The notes: a model not told the origin generated them from the sequence alone. 64,000 bases of DNA from Acidobacteriota bacterium (GCA_021794095.1 JAJYRN010000008.1:1-64000); one strand, 5' to 3'. Counted from the stretch's first letter, positions 52,404-61,439 are shown. Translations and numbers: made by a program.

Positions 52404-53896
52404 GGTTTCACCGGCCGCGCGGGTGTGGCGGCCACCTGGGCCAGGGCAGCCTTGAGGCGGGATTCCGAATCCACCAGGAAGCTGGCGCGGGTGACGACCT
52501 GCTCGCCGGATTCGAGACCGGAGAGGATCTCCACCTGCTCACCGACGGTGCGGCCCACGGTCACAGTCCGGGGCTCGAAATGGCCATCGCCCAGCGACAC
52601 GAAGACCACCTTGTGCAGCCCAGCATCGAGAAGGGCGTCCAGGGGGATCAGCAGCCCCTGCTGGTCCCGGCCGCGGATGACCGCGGTGCCGAACATGCCG
52701 GGTTTGAGGTCGCCGTGGGGATTGGCGAACGCCAGGCGGGCATTCACGGTGCGGGTCTGGGGATCCAGCACGGGATCCAGGAAGGCCACACGCCCCTCGA
52801 AGGTCCGGCCGGGCAGGGCCTGGAGGGTGAATTCCGCCCGGGATCCCACATGGATCCTGGACAGTTCCGGTTCGTAGAGGGCGGCCTGGACCCATACCCG
52901 GCTGAGGTCGGTGATCTCGAAGGGGCTCTCGCCCGGGCCCACGCGGGAGCCCTGGACCACGTTCTTCGCCGTCACTGCGCCGGAAATCGGCGAGCGCAGC
53001 ACCAGGTCCTTCTCCACCTGGCCCGTCTTTGCGAGCCTTTCGATCTCCGCGTCGGGCACATCCCACAGGCGCAGGCGCTCGCGGGCAGCCCGCACCAGAT
53101 CATCGCCGCTGGCCTGGTAGTCCCCCTTCGAGAGCGCCGCAGCCGTCTTGAGGGCCAGCAGGTACTCCCGCTGGGAACTCACGAAGTCGGGACTGTAGAG
53201 GCTGAAGAGCGGCTGCCCCTTGGCCACGGCCATACCCAGGTAGTCCACAAAGAGCTTGTCAATGAAGCCATCCACCTTGACGTTGATCTTGCGCACGCGG
53301 GTCTGGTCCACGGCCACCGTGCCCACGGTGGTGACGGTGCCGTTCACGTTGCCCATCACCGCCGGGGCGGTGGTGAGGCCGATGAGCTGCTGGCGGTCAG
53401 GGTCTATGGTGATGGTGGCCCGGCCGGCGACCGGCGGTGCCTGCGCCGCCACCTCGCTTTCGTAGACCGGCACGTAGTCCATGCCCATCTCGTCCTGCTT
53501 GGGGGTGGGCGAAGTCACCTTGGGATCCATCGGCGAGCGGTAGAAGAGGATCTTCCCCTTGCCGGCGGATCCAGGAGCCGGTGCCTGTCCATCCACATCG
53601 CTCGCGTAGACAGGCACATAGTCCATGCCCATGTCGTCCTTCTTCGGTGTGGGCGAAGTGACCTTGGGATCCATCGGCGAGCGGTAGAAGAGGATCTTTC
53701 CCGGGTCAGGCTGCGCCGGGCCCCCGGCAGGGCCAGGCCTGGATCCAGAAGGGGCGGGGTGTTCATGGGATTCCATGAACAGTCCGGCGGCAGAAAATCC
53801 CACCGCGAGGCCCAGGGTCAGCACGCCCAGCATCTTCAAGGGCGATCCGGGTTTCCGGGGTTCGGGTTCGGGTTCGGGTTCGAATGCGATGGACAT
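52400..53896 (-). CDS. cusB: CusB-type periplasmic adaptor with duplicated metal-binding domain
   Basis: A 498-residue membrane-fusion protein joining CusA to the outer-membrane channel. An N-terminal anchor is followed by two copies of a heavy-metal-binding domain (ILFYRSPMDPKVTSPTPK, then D.MGMDYVPVY) at about residues 65-98 and 113-146. The copies are 48 residues apart and nearly identical at DNA level (144-nt offset). The barrel-sandwich and beta-barrel domains follow. A single such domain is usual. Overlaps cusA by 4 nt and follows cusC by 9 bp. Confidence 0.92.
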   Translation of the reverse strand: MSIAFEPEPEPEPRKPGSPLKMLGVLTLGLAVGFSAAGLFMESHEHPAPSGSRPGPAGGPAQPDPGKILFYRSPMDPKVTSPTPKKDDMGMDYVPVYASDVDGQAPAPGSAGKGKILFYRSPMDPKVTSPTPKQDEMGMDYVPVYESEVAAQAPPVAGRATITIDPDRQQLIGLTTAPAVMGNVNGTVTTVGTVAVDQTRVRKINVKVDGFIDKLFVDYLGMAVAKGQPLFSLYSPDFVSSQREYLLALKTAAALSKGDYQASGDDLVRAARERLRLWDVPDAEIERLAKTGQVEKDLVLRSPISGAVTAKNVVQGSRVGPGESPFEITDLSRVWVQAALYEPELSRIHVGSRAEFTLQALPGRTFEGRVAFLDPVLDPQTRTVNARLAFANPHGDLKPGMFGTAVIRGRDQQGLLIPLDALLDAGLHKVVFVSLGDGHFEPRTVTVGRTVGEQVEILSGLESGEQVVTRASFLVDSESRLKAALAQVAATPARPVKP

Positions 53897-53905
53897 GGAG
53901 GAACC

Positions 53906-55291
53906 TCACATGGACGATGCGGAAGATGGAGTGGATGCGGAGGACGTCGCGCCGGCGCCCAGGGCCAGGGAGGGCGAGCCCAGGCTGGCGGCAGTGATGG
54001 CGGGGGCGGGCCCGAGGTCGTAGGACCGCAGGGCAATCTGCTGCGCCTGCGCCTGGGCCAGGACGGACAAGTAGCTCGAACGATCCGAGACCCATCCGTT
54101 GAGGGCTTCCAGCACCGACAGGAAGGGGATCTTGCCCGCCTCGTACTGGGCCATGGCGGACTGGAAGGTGGCTTCGCTCTGCACCAGCAGGCCTTCCCGG
54201 TAGATCCGGGCGGAGGCTTCGGCGGCGCCGAGGGCGGCCAGGCGCTCCCGGATGCGCTGGCGCAGGAGGGTCTTAACCGATTGGATCGCCTGGCCGCTGG
54301 CCTGCTTCCGCCACGTCTGCTCCGCCACGGCGCGCTGCTGTTTCTGATGGGCGTAGATCGGGAGGCCGATGGAGACGCTCACCTGCCACATGGGATCCAG
54401 GCCCCCCCGGGGCATGAGGCCCGCGCTGACGGCGAAATCGGGACGGACATCCAGCTTCGCCAGATCGAGGCTCTGCTCCGACTGGGCGAGGGTGCGCCGG
54501 GCATAGGCCAGATCCGGGCTTCCCGCCTCGGCGCGCTGCATCCACGCCTGCTCCGTCGCCAGGGGCGGCGGCGGCAGGGTTTCCAGGGTGGCCGGCGTGG
54601 CCAGGGGCGTGGTGGAGGGCTCGACGCGGATCCGGTTCAGGCTGGCCAGCAGGCTGGCCTCCTGGGCTTGGAGGTCGAGGCGCGTCTGCTGCAGGCGAGT
54701 CTGTTCCAGCTGGGCCCGCAGCAGATCCGTCTGGCTGGCCTTGCCCACTTGGTAGCGCACCCGGGCACTGCCCTCGGCCTGCTGGAGGTAGGCGGCCTGC
54801 TGGTCCAGCAGGCCGAGCTGCTCCCGGACCAGGACGAGGCCGACGTAGGCCCGCTCCAGGTCGGCCAGCAGGGTGAGGCGGGTCCGGGCCAGGGCGGCAT
54901 CCTGCACGCGGACGCCCAGCGCGGCCACCTTCTCACGGGCATCCCGCTTGCCCGGCCAGGGCAGGGGCTGGGTGACCACGATCTGGTAGTAGGACGTGGG
55001 CATCTTGCCCACCTGGAGGCCATGGAAGCCGTCGTTCTGGAGGCCCAGGCTGAGGGACGGATCCGGCAGGGCCTTGGCCTGGGGGATCCGCTCCCGGGAA
55101 GCCGCCACCAGGGAGCGGGCCTCGGCGAGATCCGGATTCCGCTGGATCGCCTCCTGGATGAGCCCCGCGAGGACGGGATCCTGCGAACGATCGGAGGAAA
55201 CGGTTGGGGTCGGGGTGGGGGTCTGAGCGCCCGCGGCTGACGCGGCCAGGAGACTGGCCAGCACCAGGAGCGAGCGCAGGGAGCTGCGCAT
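53906..55291 (-). CDS. cusC: CusC/TolC-type outer-membrane channel
   Basis: A 461-residue outer-membrane efflux protein. A signal peptide (to about residue 23) is followed by two OEP repeats with long coiled coils (IQEAIQRNPDLAEARSLV, and AYARRTLAQSEQSLDLAKLDVRPD). No lipobox is obvious. It provides the exit duct for CusBA. It is the first of the three pump genes, 81 bp after the Cys-rich secreted protein gene on the same strand. Confidence 0.92.
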   Translation of the reverse strand: MRSSLRSLLVLASLLAASAAGAQTPTPTPTVSSDRSQDPVLAGLIQEAIQRNPDLAEARSLVAASRERIPQAKALPDPSLSLGLQNDGFHGLQVGKMPTSYYQIVVTQPLPWPGKRDAREKVAALGVRVQDAALARTRLTLLADLERAYVGLVLVREQLGLLDQQAAYLQQAEGSARVRYQVGKASQTDLLRAQLEQTRLQQTRLDLQAQEASLLASLNRIRVEPSTTPLATPATLETLPPPPLATEQAWMQRAEAGSPDLAYARRTLAQSEQSLDLAKLDVRPDFAVSAGLMPRGGLDPMWQVSVSIGLPIYAHQKQQRAVAEQTWRKQASGQAIQSVKTLLRQRIRERLAALGAAEASARIYREGLLVQSEATFQSAMAQYEAGKIPFLSVLEALNGWVSDRSSYLSVLAQAQAQQIALRSYDLGPAPAITAASLGSPSLALGAGATSSASTPSSASSM

Positions 55292-55372
55292 CGGAAACTC
55301 CTGCTGAATGGGTGAAGAGAACTCAAGGGAGGCCTATCCCAGCGGGAAGGCAGAGCCGGGGTTGCACCACCC

Positions 55373-55798
55373 TCAGATCCTGAGAAGCCTCAGCCGCGCC
55401 AGGCGGCTGCGTCCCCCCGCACCGCCGGGTGGCCCGCTTCCCTGCACCGCCGCCATGGACCAGGGCATCGGCTCGAAAAGACGCCCCGGTCGAACGGCAG
55501 CCAGCCCTCCCGGCCAGGGGCGGGGCTCATGAGCCGGGCGAGCCCCCTCTTCATGGGCGCCTCTCAGGGTGTGCTGCTCGAGCACCGCCAGGGGGCCATC
55601 AGGCCGAGGGCTGGCTTGGCAATGCCGCATGGACATGCCACAGGCGGACGGCCTCGCCGCAGTTGCCTGGCAGCAGGCGCAACCGGCGCGATCCATCGCT
55701 CCCGCGCATGTCCAAGGGCCCCGCCCGGAGGCCAGAAGCCCGCCCTGGATGCCCAAGAGCATCACAGCGGCGAGCAGAACGAACAACCAGCGGCGCAC
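55373..55798 (-). CDS. Small secreted Cys-rich protein at the head of the cus operon
   Basis: A 141-residue protein with a signal peptide (VLLAAVMLLGIQGGLLASG) and a Cys-rich centre (CAGAMDRAGCACCQATAARP, then SACGMSMRHC). The C-terminal third is Arg- and Pro-rich. I do not recognise the family. The start is GTG 55798, with AGGAGA upstream. It probably leads the cusCBA operon. Soft-metal binding by the Cys/Met centre is inference. Confidence 0.5.
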   Translation of the reverse strand: MRRWLFVLLAAVMLLGIQGGLLASGRGPWTCAGAMDRAGCACCQATAARPSACGMSMRHCQASPRPDGPLAVLEQHTLRGAHEEGARPAHEPRPWPGGLAAVRPGRLFEPMPWSMAAVQGSGPPGGAGGRSRLARLRLLRI

Positions 55799-56050
55799 GG
55801 GCTTCTCCTACTGGACAAGGGTAGAGAGTTGCCTAGGCAATGCAATCGCAAATACATCACAACGGATAATTTCATCTTCACTTCAGGTTGAAGCCCCGCC
55901 TTGTGATCCACGCCACACGAATTCGTTCTTGCGCTTCACGATGGCTTCATTTTCGCGCCCCAGGATTCATTTCGTATTGACGACCCAAGGGCCATGAATA
56001 CCCCGAATGCCATTCGGCCCTTCATCTCCCCCCTCTCTCTGGAGTCATGC
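55799..56050. promoter_or_regulatory. Divergent control region of the cus operon and heme-barrel gene
   Basis: AT-richer gap that must carry promoters in both directions. It contains the perfect 12-bp palindrome TTGCCTAGGCAA at 55829-55840 and the inverted repeat CTTCA-GGT-TGAAG at 55881-55893. Either could bind CusR or a metal regulator. I cannot assign the -35/-10 elements with confidence. Confidence 0.45.
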
Positions 56051-57244
56051 ATGAAAGTGATCCGAACGCTCCTCCTGCTCCTCGGGACAGGCCTCCCGAT
56101 GCTGGCCGTGCCCGCCTGGGCCCGCCTCACGGGCCTGTCCTGCGAGGACTGCCACCAGCTTCCCACCCTCCAGCTCACGGCCATGGGCCTCGAGTTCCAG
56201 CGCAACGGCGCCCGGTTGGACCCCACCTCCTTCGACGCATCGGATGCCAAGGCCCAGAAGCTTGGGAACTATGCCTCCCTGACCCTGGATGCCAGTGCCA
56301 CCGCCGTGAAGGGAACCAAGCCCGCCACCCAGACCGCCCAGCCCGACATCCAGATGGTCTCCGGCGGCGCCCTGTCCAGCCGCTTCGGCTACACCTTGAT
56401 GTACCACTTCAACACCGGCGCCACGCCGGCCGATGGCATGGAAGAGGCCTTCATCCAGTACAACCTGCCGTTATCCAAGACCGCCTTCCTCCAGGTGCGG
56501 GGCGGCCAGTTCAATCCCGAAATCCTCCGGGACTTCGGCCTGGGCGCCGGCAGCGCCCTGGGCGCACCCCTCGTCCTCTCCACCCCAGCGAGTACCACCT
56601 CGCCCTTCACCCTGGCGGCGGCGGGACGCGGTGTGGATGCCAAGCTGAACTGGTCCAACTTCGAGCTGGCGGCCGGCGTCATGGACACCTTGACGCCCAC
56701 CACGGACAGCACCGGCGCCGCCGCATCCGGACCGAGCCCCACGAACCACAAGGATACCTACGCCTCGGCGCTCTACCGGTTCGATGACTCCGCATCCAGC
56801 CTCGGGCTCTTCCATCTGGGAGGCCAGAATCCTGTCCTGGACGCCGCCAACCCGGGGGCGGTCCTCTTCAATGACACCTTCTATCGGAACGGAATCCTCG
56901 GCCGCTTCATCCGCGACAACTGGCGCGTCATGGGCGCCTACTTCGAAGGACGCCACCAGGTGGATGTGGCTGGGACCAACACCAAGAACGCCGGCTACTT
57001 CCTGCTCTGCGACCTGGACTTCACCCCCTCCTTCGGCATTTTCGGCCGATACGACGACGTCCGGCCGAATACCGCCGATTCCTCCCAGGACCAGGCCATG
57101 AAGACCCTCGGCATCAACGGCATGGCCTTCCGTAGCGCCAAGGACGGCGGGCGCTGGACCATCCAGGCCTCCCGCACCACCTACAAGGACGGGATCACCC
57201 CGGACAACGATCAGCTCATCGCGGACTTGATCGTGGCATTCTGA
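56051..57244 (+). CDS. Mono-heme c-type outer-membrane barrel protein
   Basis: A 397-residue exported protein. Signal peptide (about 1-24), then a heme c motif CEDCH (Cys31-His35) right at the mature N-terminus, then a phosphate-selective-porin-like beta-barrel of alternating strands ending in a terminal Phe (LIVAF). The segment after the heme (LQLTAMGLEFQRNGARL) recalls a family of heme-bearing barrel proteins in metal-reducing and other environmental bacteria. A heme close to the barrel could move electrons across the outer membrane. GGAG lies 6 nt before ATG 56051. Divergent from the cus operon and followed by a terminator. Confidence 0.8.
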   Translation: MKVIRTLLLLLGTGLPMLAVPAWARLTGLSCEDCHQLPTLQLTAMGLEFQRNGARLDPTSFDASDAKAQKLGNYASLTLDASATAVKGTKPATQTAQPDIQMVSGGALSSRFGYTLMYHFNTGATPADGMEEAFIQYNLPLSKTAFLQVRGGQFNPEILRDFGLGAGSALGAPLVLSTPASTTSPFTLAAAGRGVDAKLNWSNFELAAGVMDTLTPTTDSTGAAASGPSPTNHKDTYASALYRFDDSASSLGLFHLGGQNPVLDAANPGAVLFNDTFYRNGILGRFIRDNWRVMGAYFEGRHQVDVAGTNTKNAGYFLLCDLDFTPSFGIFGRYDDVRPNTADSSQDQAMKTLGINGMAFRSAKDGGRWTIQASRTTYKDGITPDNDQLIADLIVAF

Positions 57245-57253
57245 TGCACCCAC

Positions 57254-57295
57254 CGGAGGGAGGGGGGTTCTGCCGCCCCTCCCTCCGCGTTGTTT
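57254..57295 (+). terminator. Intrinsic terminator after the heme-barrel gene
   Basis: CGGAGGGAGGGG pairs perfectly with CCCCTCCCTCCG around a 10-nt loop. The tail CGTTGTTT is T-rich but not a pure run. It lies 10 bp after the stop and 36 bp before the cusR ATG. Confidence 0.6.
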
Positions 57296-57330
57296 CCCGG
57301 GGCAAGCTCCGGCCCGAACCTGGAGAGGAC

Positions 57331-58011
57331 ATGAAGGTCCTGCTGGTGGAAGACGAGCCCAAGCTGGCCCAGAGCCTCGAGAAAAGTCTGAAGGCTGAAG
57401 GCTTCGCGGTGGACCGGGCCGAGGACGGCCTGCGCGGCCTGGAACTCGCCCTGGGCTGCCGCCACGATGTGGTGGTCCTGGACGTGATGCTGCCCTATAT
57501 GGATGGCTTCGAGGTGCTGGCCCGCATCCGACGCGAGCGCTGCAAGGTGCCCATCATCCTTCTGACGGCGCGGGGCGGCCTGGATGACCGCATCAAGGGC
57601 CTGGACCTGGGCGCGGATGACTACCTCCCCAAGCCCTTCGAATTCCGCGAACTGCTGGCGCGCCTCCGGGCCATCCTGCGGCGCCCCCCCTCCGAGCTCC
57701 AACTCGCGTTGCGCGTGGCGGACCTGGAACTGGATGTGGGCCGGCGCGAGCTGCGCCGAGCCGGGGAGATCATCCCTCTCCGGACCAAGGAGTTCGCCCT
57801 GATGGAGCTCTTCATGCGCCGGAAAGGCCTCGTCCTCTCCCGGAGCATGATCCTCGACCAGGTATGGCCCTCGGACTCGGACTACGGCGATGCTTCCAAC
57901 CTCGTGGATGTCTATGTCGCCCAGCTCAGAAAGAAAATTGATGCCGGGCGCGAACCCAAGCTGCTCCAGACCCTGAGGGGCACGGGTTACGTCCTCCGGG
58001 ATCCCTCCTGA
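57331..58011 (+). CDS. CusR-like response regulator
   Basis: A 226-residue OmpR-family regulator. Receiver with ED at 7-8, phosphoacceptor Asp51 (VLDVMLPYMDG), Lys in YLPKPF; winged helix with RTKEFALMELFMRRKG and NLVDVYVAQLRKKID, the signature of CusR/CopR-type metal regulators. Its stop overlaps the kinase start by one base (TGATG). It likely controls the cus operon and the heme-barrel gene upstream, but no binding site is proven. Confidence 0.93.
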   Translation: MKVLLVEDEPKLAQSLEKSLKAEGFAVDRAEDGLRGLELALGCRHDVVVLDVMLPYMDGFEVLARIRRERCKVPIILLTARGGLDDRIKGLDLGADDYLPKPFEFRELLARLRAILRRPPSELQLALRVADLELDVGRRELRRAGEIIPLRTKEFALMELFMRRKGLVLSRSMILDQVWPSDSDYGDASNLVDVYVAQLRKKIDAGREPKLLQTLRGTGYVLRDPS

Positions 58012-59417
58012 TGGCCGCGTTCACCCGCACGCTCCGCTTCCGCCTCACGGCCTGGTACTCGGTCGCGCTAACGATCTTCATGGTGAGCTTCACGCTCCTG
58101 GCCTATGGTCTGGTCCGCCGGAGCCTCCTGCACCATCACGACGGATCGCTCCAGAACATCGCGAATCAGACCCTGCGGATCCTCTCCGAACAGGCCGATT
58201 GCGAGCACCTCACGCCGGAGCAGCAGGCCCATCTGGGCCAGATCGGACGCCTCCTCCTCATCCACGAGGACCAGGGGAAGCGGAGCGCCTTCTTCCTGTC
58301 TCCCGAAATGCAGGTGAACCCGCTGGTGCCGGATCTCTCCCACGCGACCTGGCGCCACCTGCACCGGCCCTGGTTCCAGACCCTGGAAGGCGGAGGCCGG
58401 CCCTGGCGGGTGTACTCCCTGCCCTACCGGACCCAGATGGGACGCCAGGGCGTCATCCGTGTCGTGGAGGATCTCGGAGAGATCGGGCCGGTCCTCTCGG
58501 CGCTCCGGGAGATCCTGCTCCTGCTGCTGCCCGCCGGGCTGTTGTTCTCCGCGGCAGGCGGATACTGGCTTGCGGGGCGCGCCCTCGCGCCCGTGGAGCG
58601 CGTGACGGCCATGGCCCGGGAGATCGAAGCCAAGAGCCTCGGGCTGCGCCTGCCCCACCCGGGCGCAGACTGCGAGATCGGGCGCCTCGTGGATACTCTG
58701 AATCACATGATGGACCGCCTGGAGCGCGCGTTCGAAGCCATGAAGCGCTTCACCGCCGATGCCTCCCACGAGCTCCGGACCCCACTGGCCAACCTGCGCG
58801 GCCTCGTGGACTTCGTCTCCCGGGGCACCCTGACCCGCGAGGAACTCCAGGAAGAAATGACCAGCATCGGCGAAGAAGTGGGGCGCCTCAGCCAGATCGT
58901 GGACGACCTCCTCCTCATGGCCCGCGCCGATACCGACCGGCTTCCCCTCCGGATGGAACCCCTCCGTCTCGACGAACTTGCGGAGTACCAGGTGGAGGCT
59001 TTCGCCCTGCGGGCCGAGGAAGCAGCGGTGGAGCTTCAATACGAAGCCGCCGGACCCGTGACCATCCTGGGCGATGAGCGCTGGATCCACCAGCTCATGT
59101 CGAATCTCCTGGACAACGCCCTGAAGTACACGCCCACGGGCGGCCGCATCCAGCTGGATGTCCGGCCCGTGGCAGACCGGGTCCGCCTCACCGTGAAGGA
59201 CACCGGGCCCGGCATCCCTCCCGAAGACCTGGAGCGCATCTTCGAACGCTTCTACCGCTGCGATGCAGCGCGTTCCCACGCCAATGCCCCCGGTTCTGGG
59301 CTGGGCCTGGCCATCGCCGCCTGGATCGCCCAGGCGCACCAGGCGACCCTCCGCGCTTCCAACCGGCCCGAAGGCGGGGCCTGCTTCGAACTCCTGTTCC
59401 CGCAGGAGCCCCTGTGA
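58011..59417 (+). CDS. CusS-like sensor histidine kinase
   Basis: A 468-residue inner-membrane kinase: membrane segments near 12-35 and 165-188, a periplasmic sensor of about 130 residues, HAMP, HisKA with DASHELRTPLANLRG and HATPase (N-box LLDNALKYTPTG, DTGPGIP, GSGLGLAIA). The loop has few Met or His residues, so metal sensing cannot be read directly. Partner of the regulator just upstream. It closes the copper island; next comes an FAD enzyme gene 24 bp downstream. Confidence 0.92.
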   Translation: MAAFTRTLRFRLTAWYSVALTIFMVSFTLLAYGLVRRSLLHHHDGSLQNIANQTLRILSEQADCEHLTPEQQAHLGQIGRLLLIHEDQGKRSAFFLSPEMQVNPLVPDLSHATWRHLHRPWFQTLEGGGRPWRVYSLPYRTQMGRQGVIRVVEDLGEIGPVLSALREILLLLLPAGLLFSAAGGYWLAGRALAPVERVTAMAREIEAKSLGLRLPHPGADCEIGRLVDTLNHMMDRLERAFEAMKRFTADASHELRTPLANLRGLVDFVSRGTLTREELQEEMTSIGEEVGRLSQIVDDLLLMARADTDRLPLRMEPLRLDELAEYQVEAFALRAEEAAVELQYEAAGPVTILGDERWIHQLMSNLLDNALKYTPTGGRIQLDVRPVADRVRLTVKDTGPGIPPEDLERIFERFYRCDAARSHANAPGSGLGLAIAAWIAQAHQATLRASNRPEGGACFELLFPQEPL

Positions 59418-59441
59418 TGCCTCGGCACCACCCAGGCTACG

Positions 59442-60527
59442 ATGGTGGACAGCGAGGCACCCTTGAGCGTTGAAAAGGCAGAGGTGGCGATCATCGGCGG
59501 CGGCATTGCCGGGCTTTCCACCGCTTTCCACCTCACCCGCGCTGGACAGCGCGGCCTCGTCCTCCTGGACCGGGAGGATCAGCCGGGCACCTACGCCAGC
59601 GGCCACAACGCCGCCATCGCCCGCTCCCTCACGGGCCGCCCGGAGCATTCCGCCCTCACCGCCGAGGGGCGCCGCCGCCTGGCGGAAGCCGGCCTGCTGG
59701 CGCCCACCGGCGGCCTGCTGCTGGCGGCGGAGGCCGGGGGCCTGGAACTGCTTGAAGCCGAGGCCCGCAGCCTGGGCGTGGAAGCGCGACGCGGGCCGGG
59801 CTGTCCCCTGCCGGGCCTGCGGGCCGCGGAGCATCTGGCCATTCCCGGTGATGGGGTTCTCGACGCGGCGGGGCTCCTGCGCCACTGCGCGGAAGGCGCC
59901 CGGGCCGCCGGTGCCGAGCTGCGCTATGGGTGCGCGGTGACCGGCCTGGAGCGCCGCCCCTCCGGCTTCCGCCTGGAAACCGACCGGGGGCCGCTCGATG
60001 CCGAGACACTGGTTCTCGCCGCCGGCGCCTGGGCGGGCCCGGTGGGCCGCTGGGCCGGATCGGATCTGGCCTTCACCCCTCTGCGGCGCTCCCTGGTGTG
60101 GAGTGGCGCGGCGCATCCAGCGCGGGAACCCTGGGCCTGGTGGGTGGACCGCCCGTTCTACTTCCGGCCCGAGAGCGGAGGACTGCTGCTGTGTCCCTGT
60201 GAAGAAGTGGCGGTGCCCCTGCCGGAACGGGGCCGCCAGCCGGCCACGGATGCCTCTGTGCTGGAAGGCCTCTACGGCAGCCTGCATGAGCTGGCACCGG
60301 ATCTGGCGGAGATCCCCATCACCCGCTACTGGACAGGCATCCGCACCTTCGCCCCCGACCGCCGCTTCGTGGTGGGTTGGGATCCCAAGGTGGCAGGCCT
60401 CTTCTGGGTGGCCGGTCTGGGCGGCCACGGGATGACCAGCGGCCTGGCCGTGGGCGCCCTCGCCGCCGAGCGCTTCCGGCAGCCCCGGGCGGAGGGGCCC
60501 CTGGATCCCTCCCGTTTCGGCAACTGA
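59442..60527 (+). CDS. FAD-dependent oxidoreductase of the DAO family
   Basis: A 361-residue flavoenzyme. The dinucleotide fold IIGGGIAGLSTAFHL is at residues 16-30. Family features are GHNAAIARSLTGRPEH, LVLAAGAWAGPV and the C-terminal GLGGHGMTSGLAVG that binds flavin. Members oxidise amino acids or amines (D-arginine dehydrogenase, glycine oxidase and others). The substrate is not clear. A two-hairpin repeat element begins 5 bp after the stop. Confidence 0.88.
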   Translation: MVDSEAPLSVEKAEVAIIGGGIAGLSTAFHLTRAGQRGLVLLDREDQPGTYASGHNAAIARSLTGRPEHSALTAEGRRRLAEAGLLAPTGGLLLAAEAGGLELLEAEARSLGVEARRGPGCPLPGLRAAEHLAIPGDGVLDAAGLLRHCAEGARAAGAELRYGCAVTGLERRPSGFRLETDRGPLDAETLVLAAGAWAGPVGRWAGSDLAFTPLRRSLVWSGAAHPAREPWAWWVDRPFYFRPESGGLLLCPCEEVAVPLPERGRQPATDASVLEGLYGSLHELAPDLAEIPITRYWTGIRTFAPDRRFVVGWDPKVAGLFWVAGLGGHGMTSGLAVGALAAERFRQPRAEGPLDPSRFGN

Positions 60528-60531
60528 TACC

Positions 60532-60626
60532 CACGAGGGGGGACCGCCTGCTCGCCTTCGGCTCACGATGTCCCCCCTCGTACACCCCCACAGGGTGATC
60601 GGGCCAAGCCTGATCACCCCGTCTGA
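60532..60626 (+). repeat. Two-hairpin intergenic element with a compensated second hairpin
   Basis: Hairpin I: ACGAGGGGGGAC pairs with GTCCCCCCTCGT around the usual apex CGCCTGCTCGCCTTCGGCTC. Hairpin II differs in sequence from other copies (GGGTGATC...GGC with GCC...GATCACCC) but still pairs. It starts 5 bp after the FAD enzyme stop and ends 27 bp before mazG. Confidence 0.85.
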
Positions 60627-60641
60627 AGCCGCCAATCGGAG

Positions 60642-60653
60642 TACCCTCGGGGC
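60642..60653 (+). promoter_or_regulatory. Candidate -10 element (TACCCT) 6 nt before mazG
   Basis: TACCCT, then CGGGGC, then the mazG ATG. No ribosome-binding site is present. TACCCT is also the -10 of the promoter at 28344-28372. A -35 at the usual distance is not visible; the region is taken by hairpin II of the repeat. Confidence 0.35.
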
Positions 60654-61439
60654 ATGCACCCGAGCACCCTCCGCGCCGTCATGTCCGCCCTCCGCGCCCC
60701 GGAGACCGGCTGCCCCTGGGATCTGAAGCAGGATCACCAGAGCCTGGCCCGCTACCTGCGCGAGGAGGCCGCCGAGGCGCTGGATGCCCTCGCGGCCCAC
60801 GTACCGGGGGACGCGGCCCGCGAGGCCCATCTCTGCGAGGAACTGGGCGATGTGTGGCTCCAGGTCGCCTTCCACGCGCAACTGGCCGCGGAGCGCGGCG
60901 CCTGGGATCTGCATGATGTGGAAGCGGCCATCGTGGCGAAGCTGGTGCGCCGCCATCCCCATGTCTTCGGGGACGTGGCGGTGGAGGGCGCCGAGGATGT
61001 GCTCGCCAACTGGGCCACCCTCAAGCGCGAGGAGAAGGGGCTCCACGGCGAGGAGCCGCGCCTCCTGGAGGGCATCCCGGCCTCGCTCTCGCCCCTGGAG
61101 GAGGCTCTGGAGATCGGCCGCCGCTGCGCCAAGGTGGGCTTCGACTGGCCCGATCTGGAAGGCGTGCTGGACAAGGTGAAGGAGGAGGTGGCTGAGCTCC
61201 AGGCGGAGTCCGCTCCCGATCGCGTGGAGGCGGAATTCGGCGATGTGCTCTTCAGCCTGGTGCAGTGGGCCCGCCAGAAGGGCGTGGATCCCGACCGGGC
61301 CCTGCGCCGCCAGATGGACCGCTTCCGCCGGCGCTTCGCGTGCGTGGAGGAGGATGCCCAGGCCCGTGGCGGCTGGGAGGGCCGTACCCTCGCGGAGATG
61401 GAAGCCTCCTGGCAGGCCGCGAAGCAGGTGGCGCCATGA
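60654..61439 (+). CDS. mazG: Nucleoside triphosphate pyrophosphohydrolase
   Basis: A 261-residue MazG protein. Two MazG-type domains: ETGCPWDLKQDHQSLARYLREEA (about 18-40) with EELGDVWLQVAFHAQ, and a second with EVAELQAES and EFGDVLFSLVQWAR (about 180-215). MazG hydrolyses NTPs to NMP and pyrophosphate and can lower (p)ppGpp-linked stress signals. Its stop overlaps the next start (ATGA). Confidence 0.95.
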   Translation: MHPSTLRAVMSALRAPETGCPWDLKQDHQSLARYLREEAAEALDALAAHVPGDAAREAHLCEELGDVWLQVAFHAQLAAERGAWDLHDVEAAIVAKLVRRHPHVFGDVAVEGAEDVLANWATLKREEKGLHGEEPRLLEGIPASLSPLEEALEIGRRCAKVGFDWPDLEGVLDKVKEEVAELQAESAPDRVEAEFGDVLFSLVQWARQKGVDPDRALRRQMDRFRRRFACVEEDAQARGGWEGRTLAEMEASWQAAKQVAP

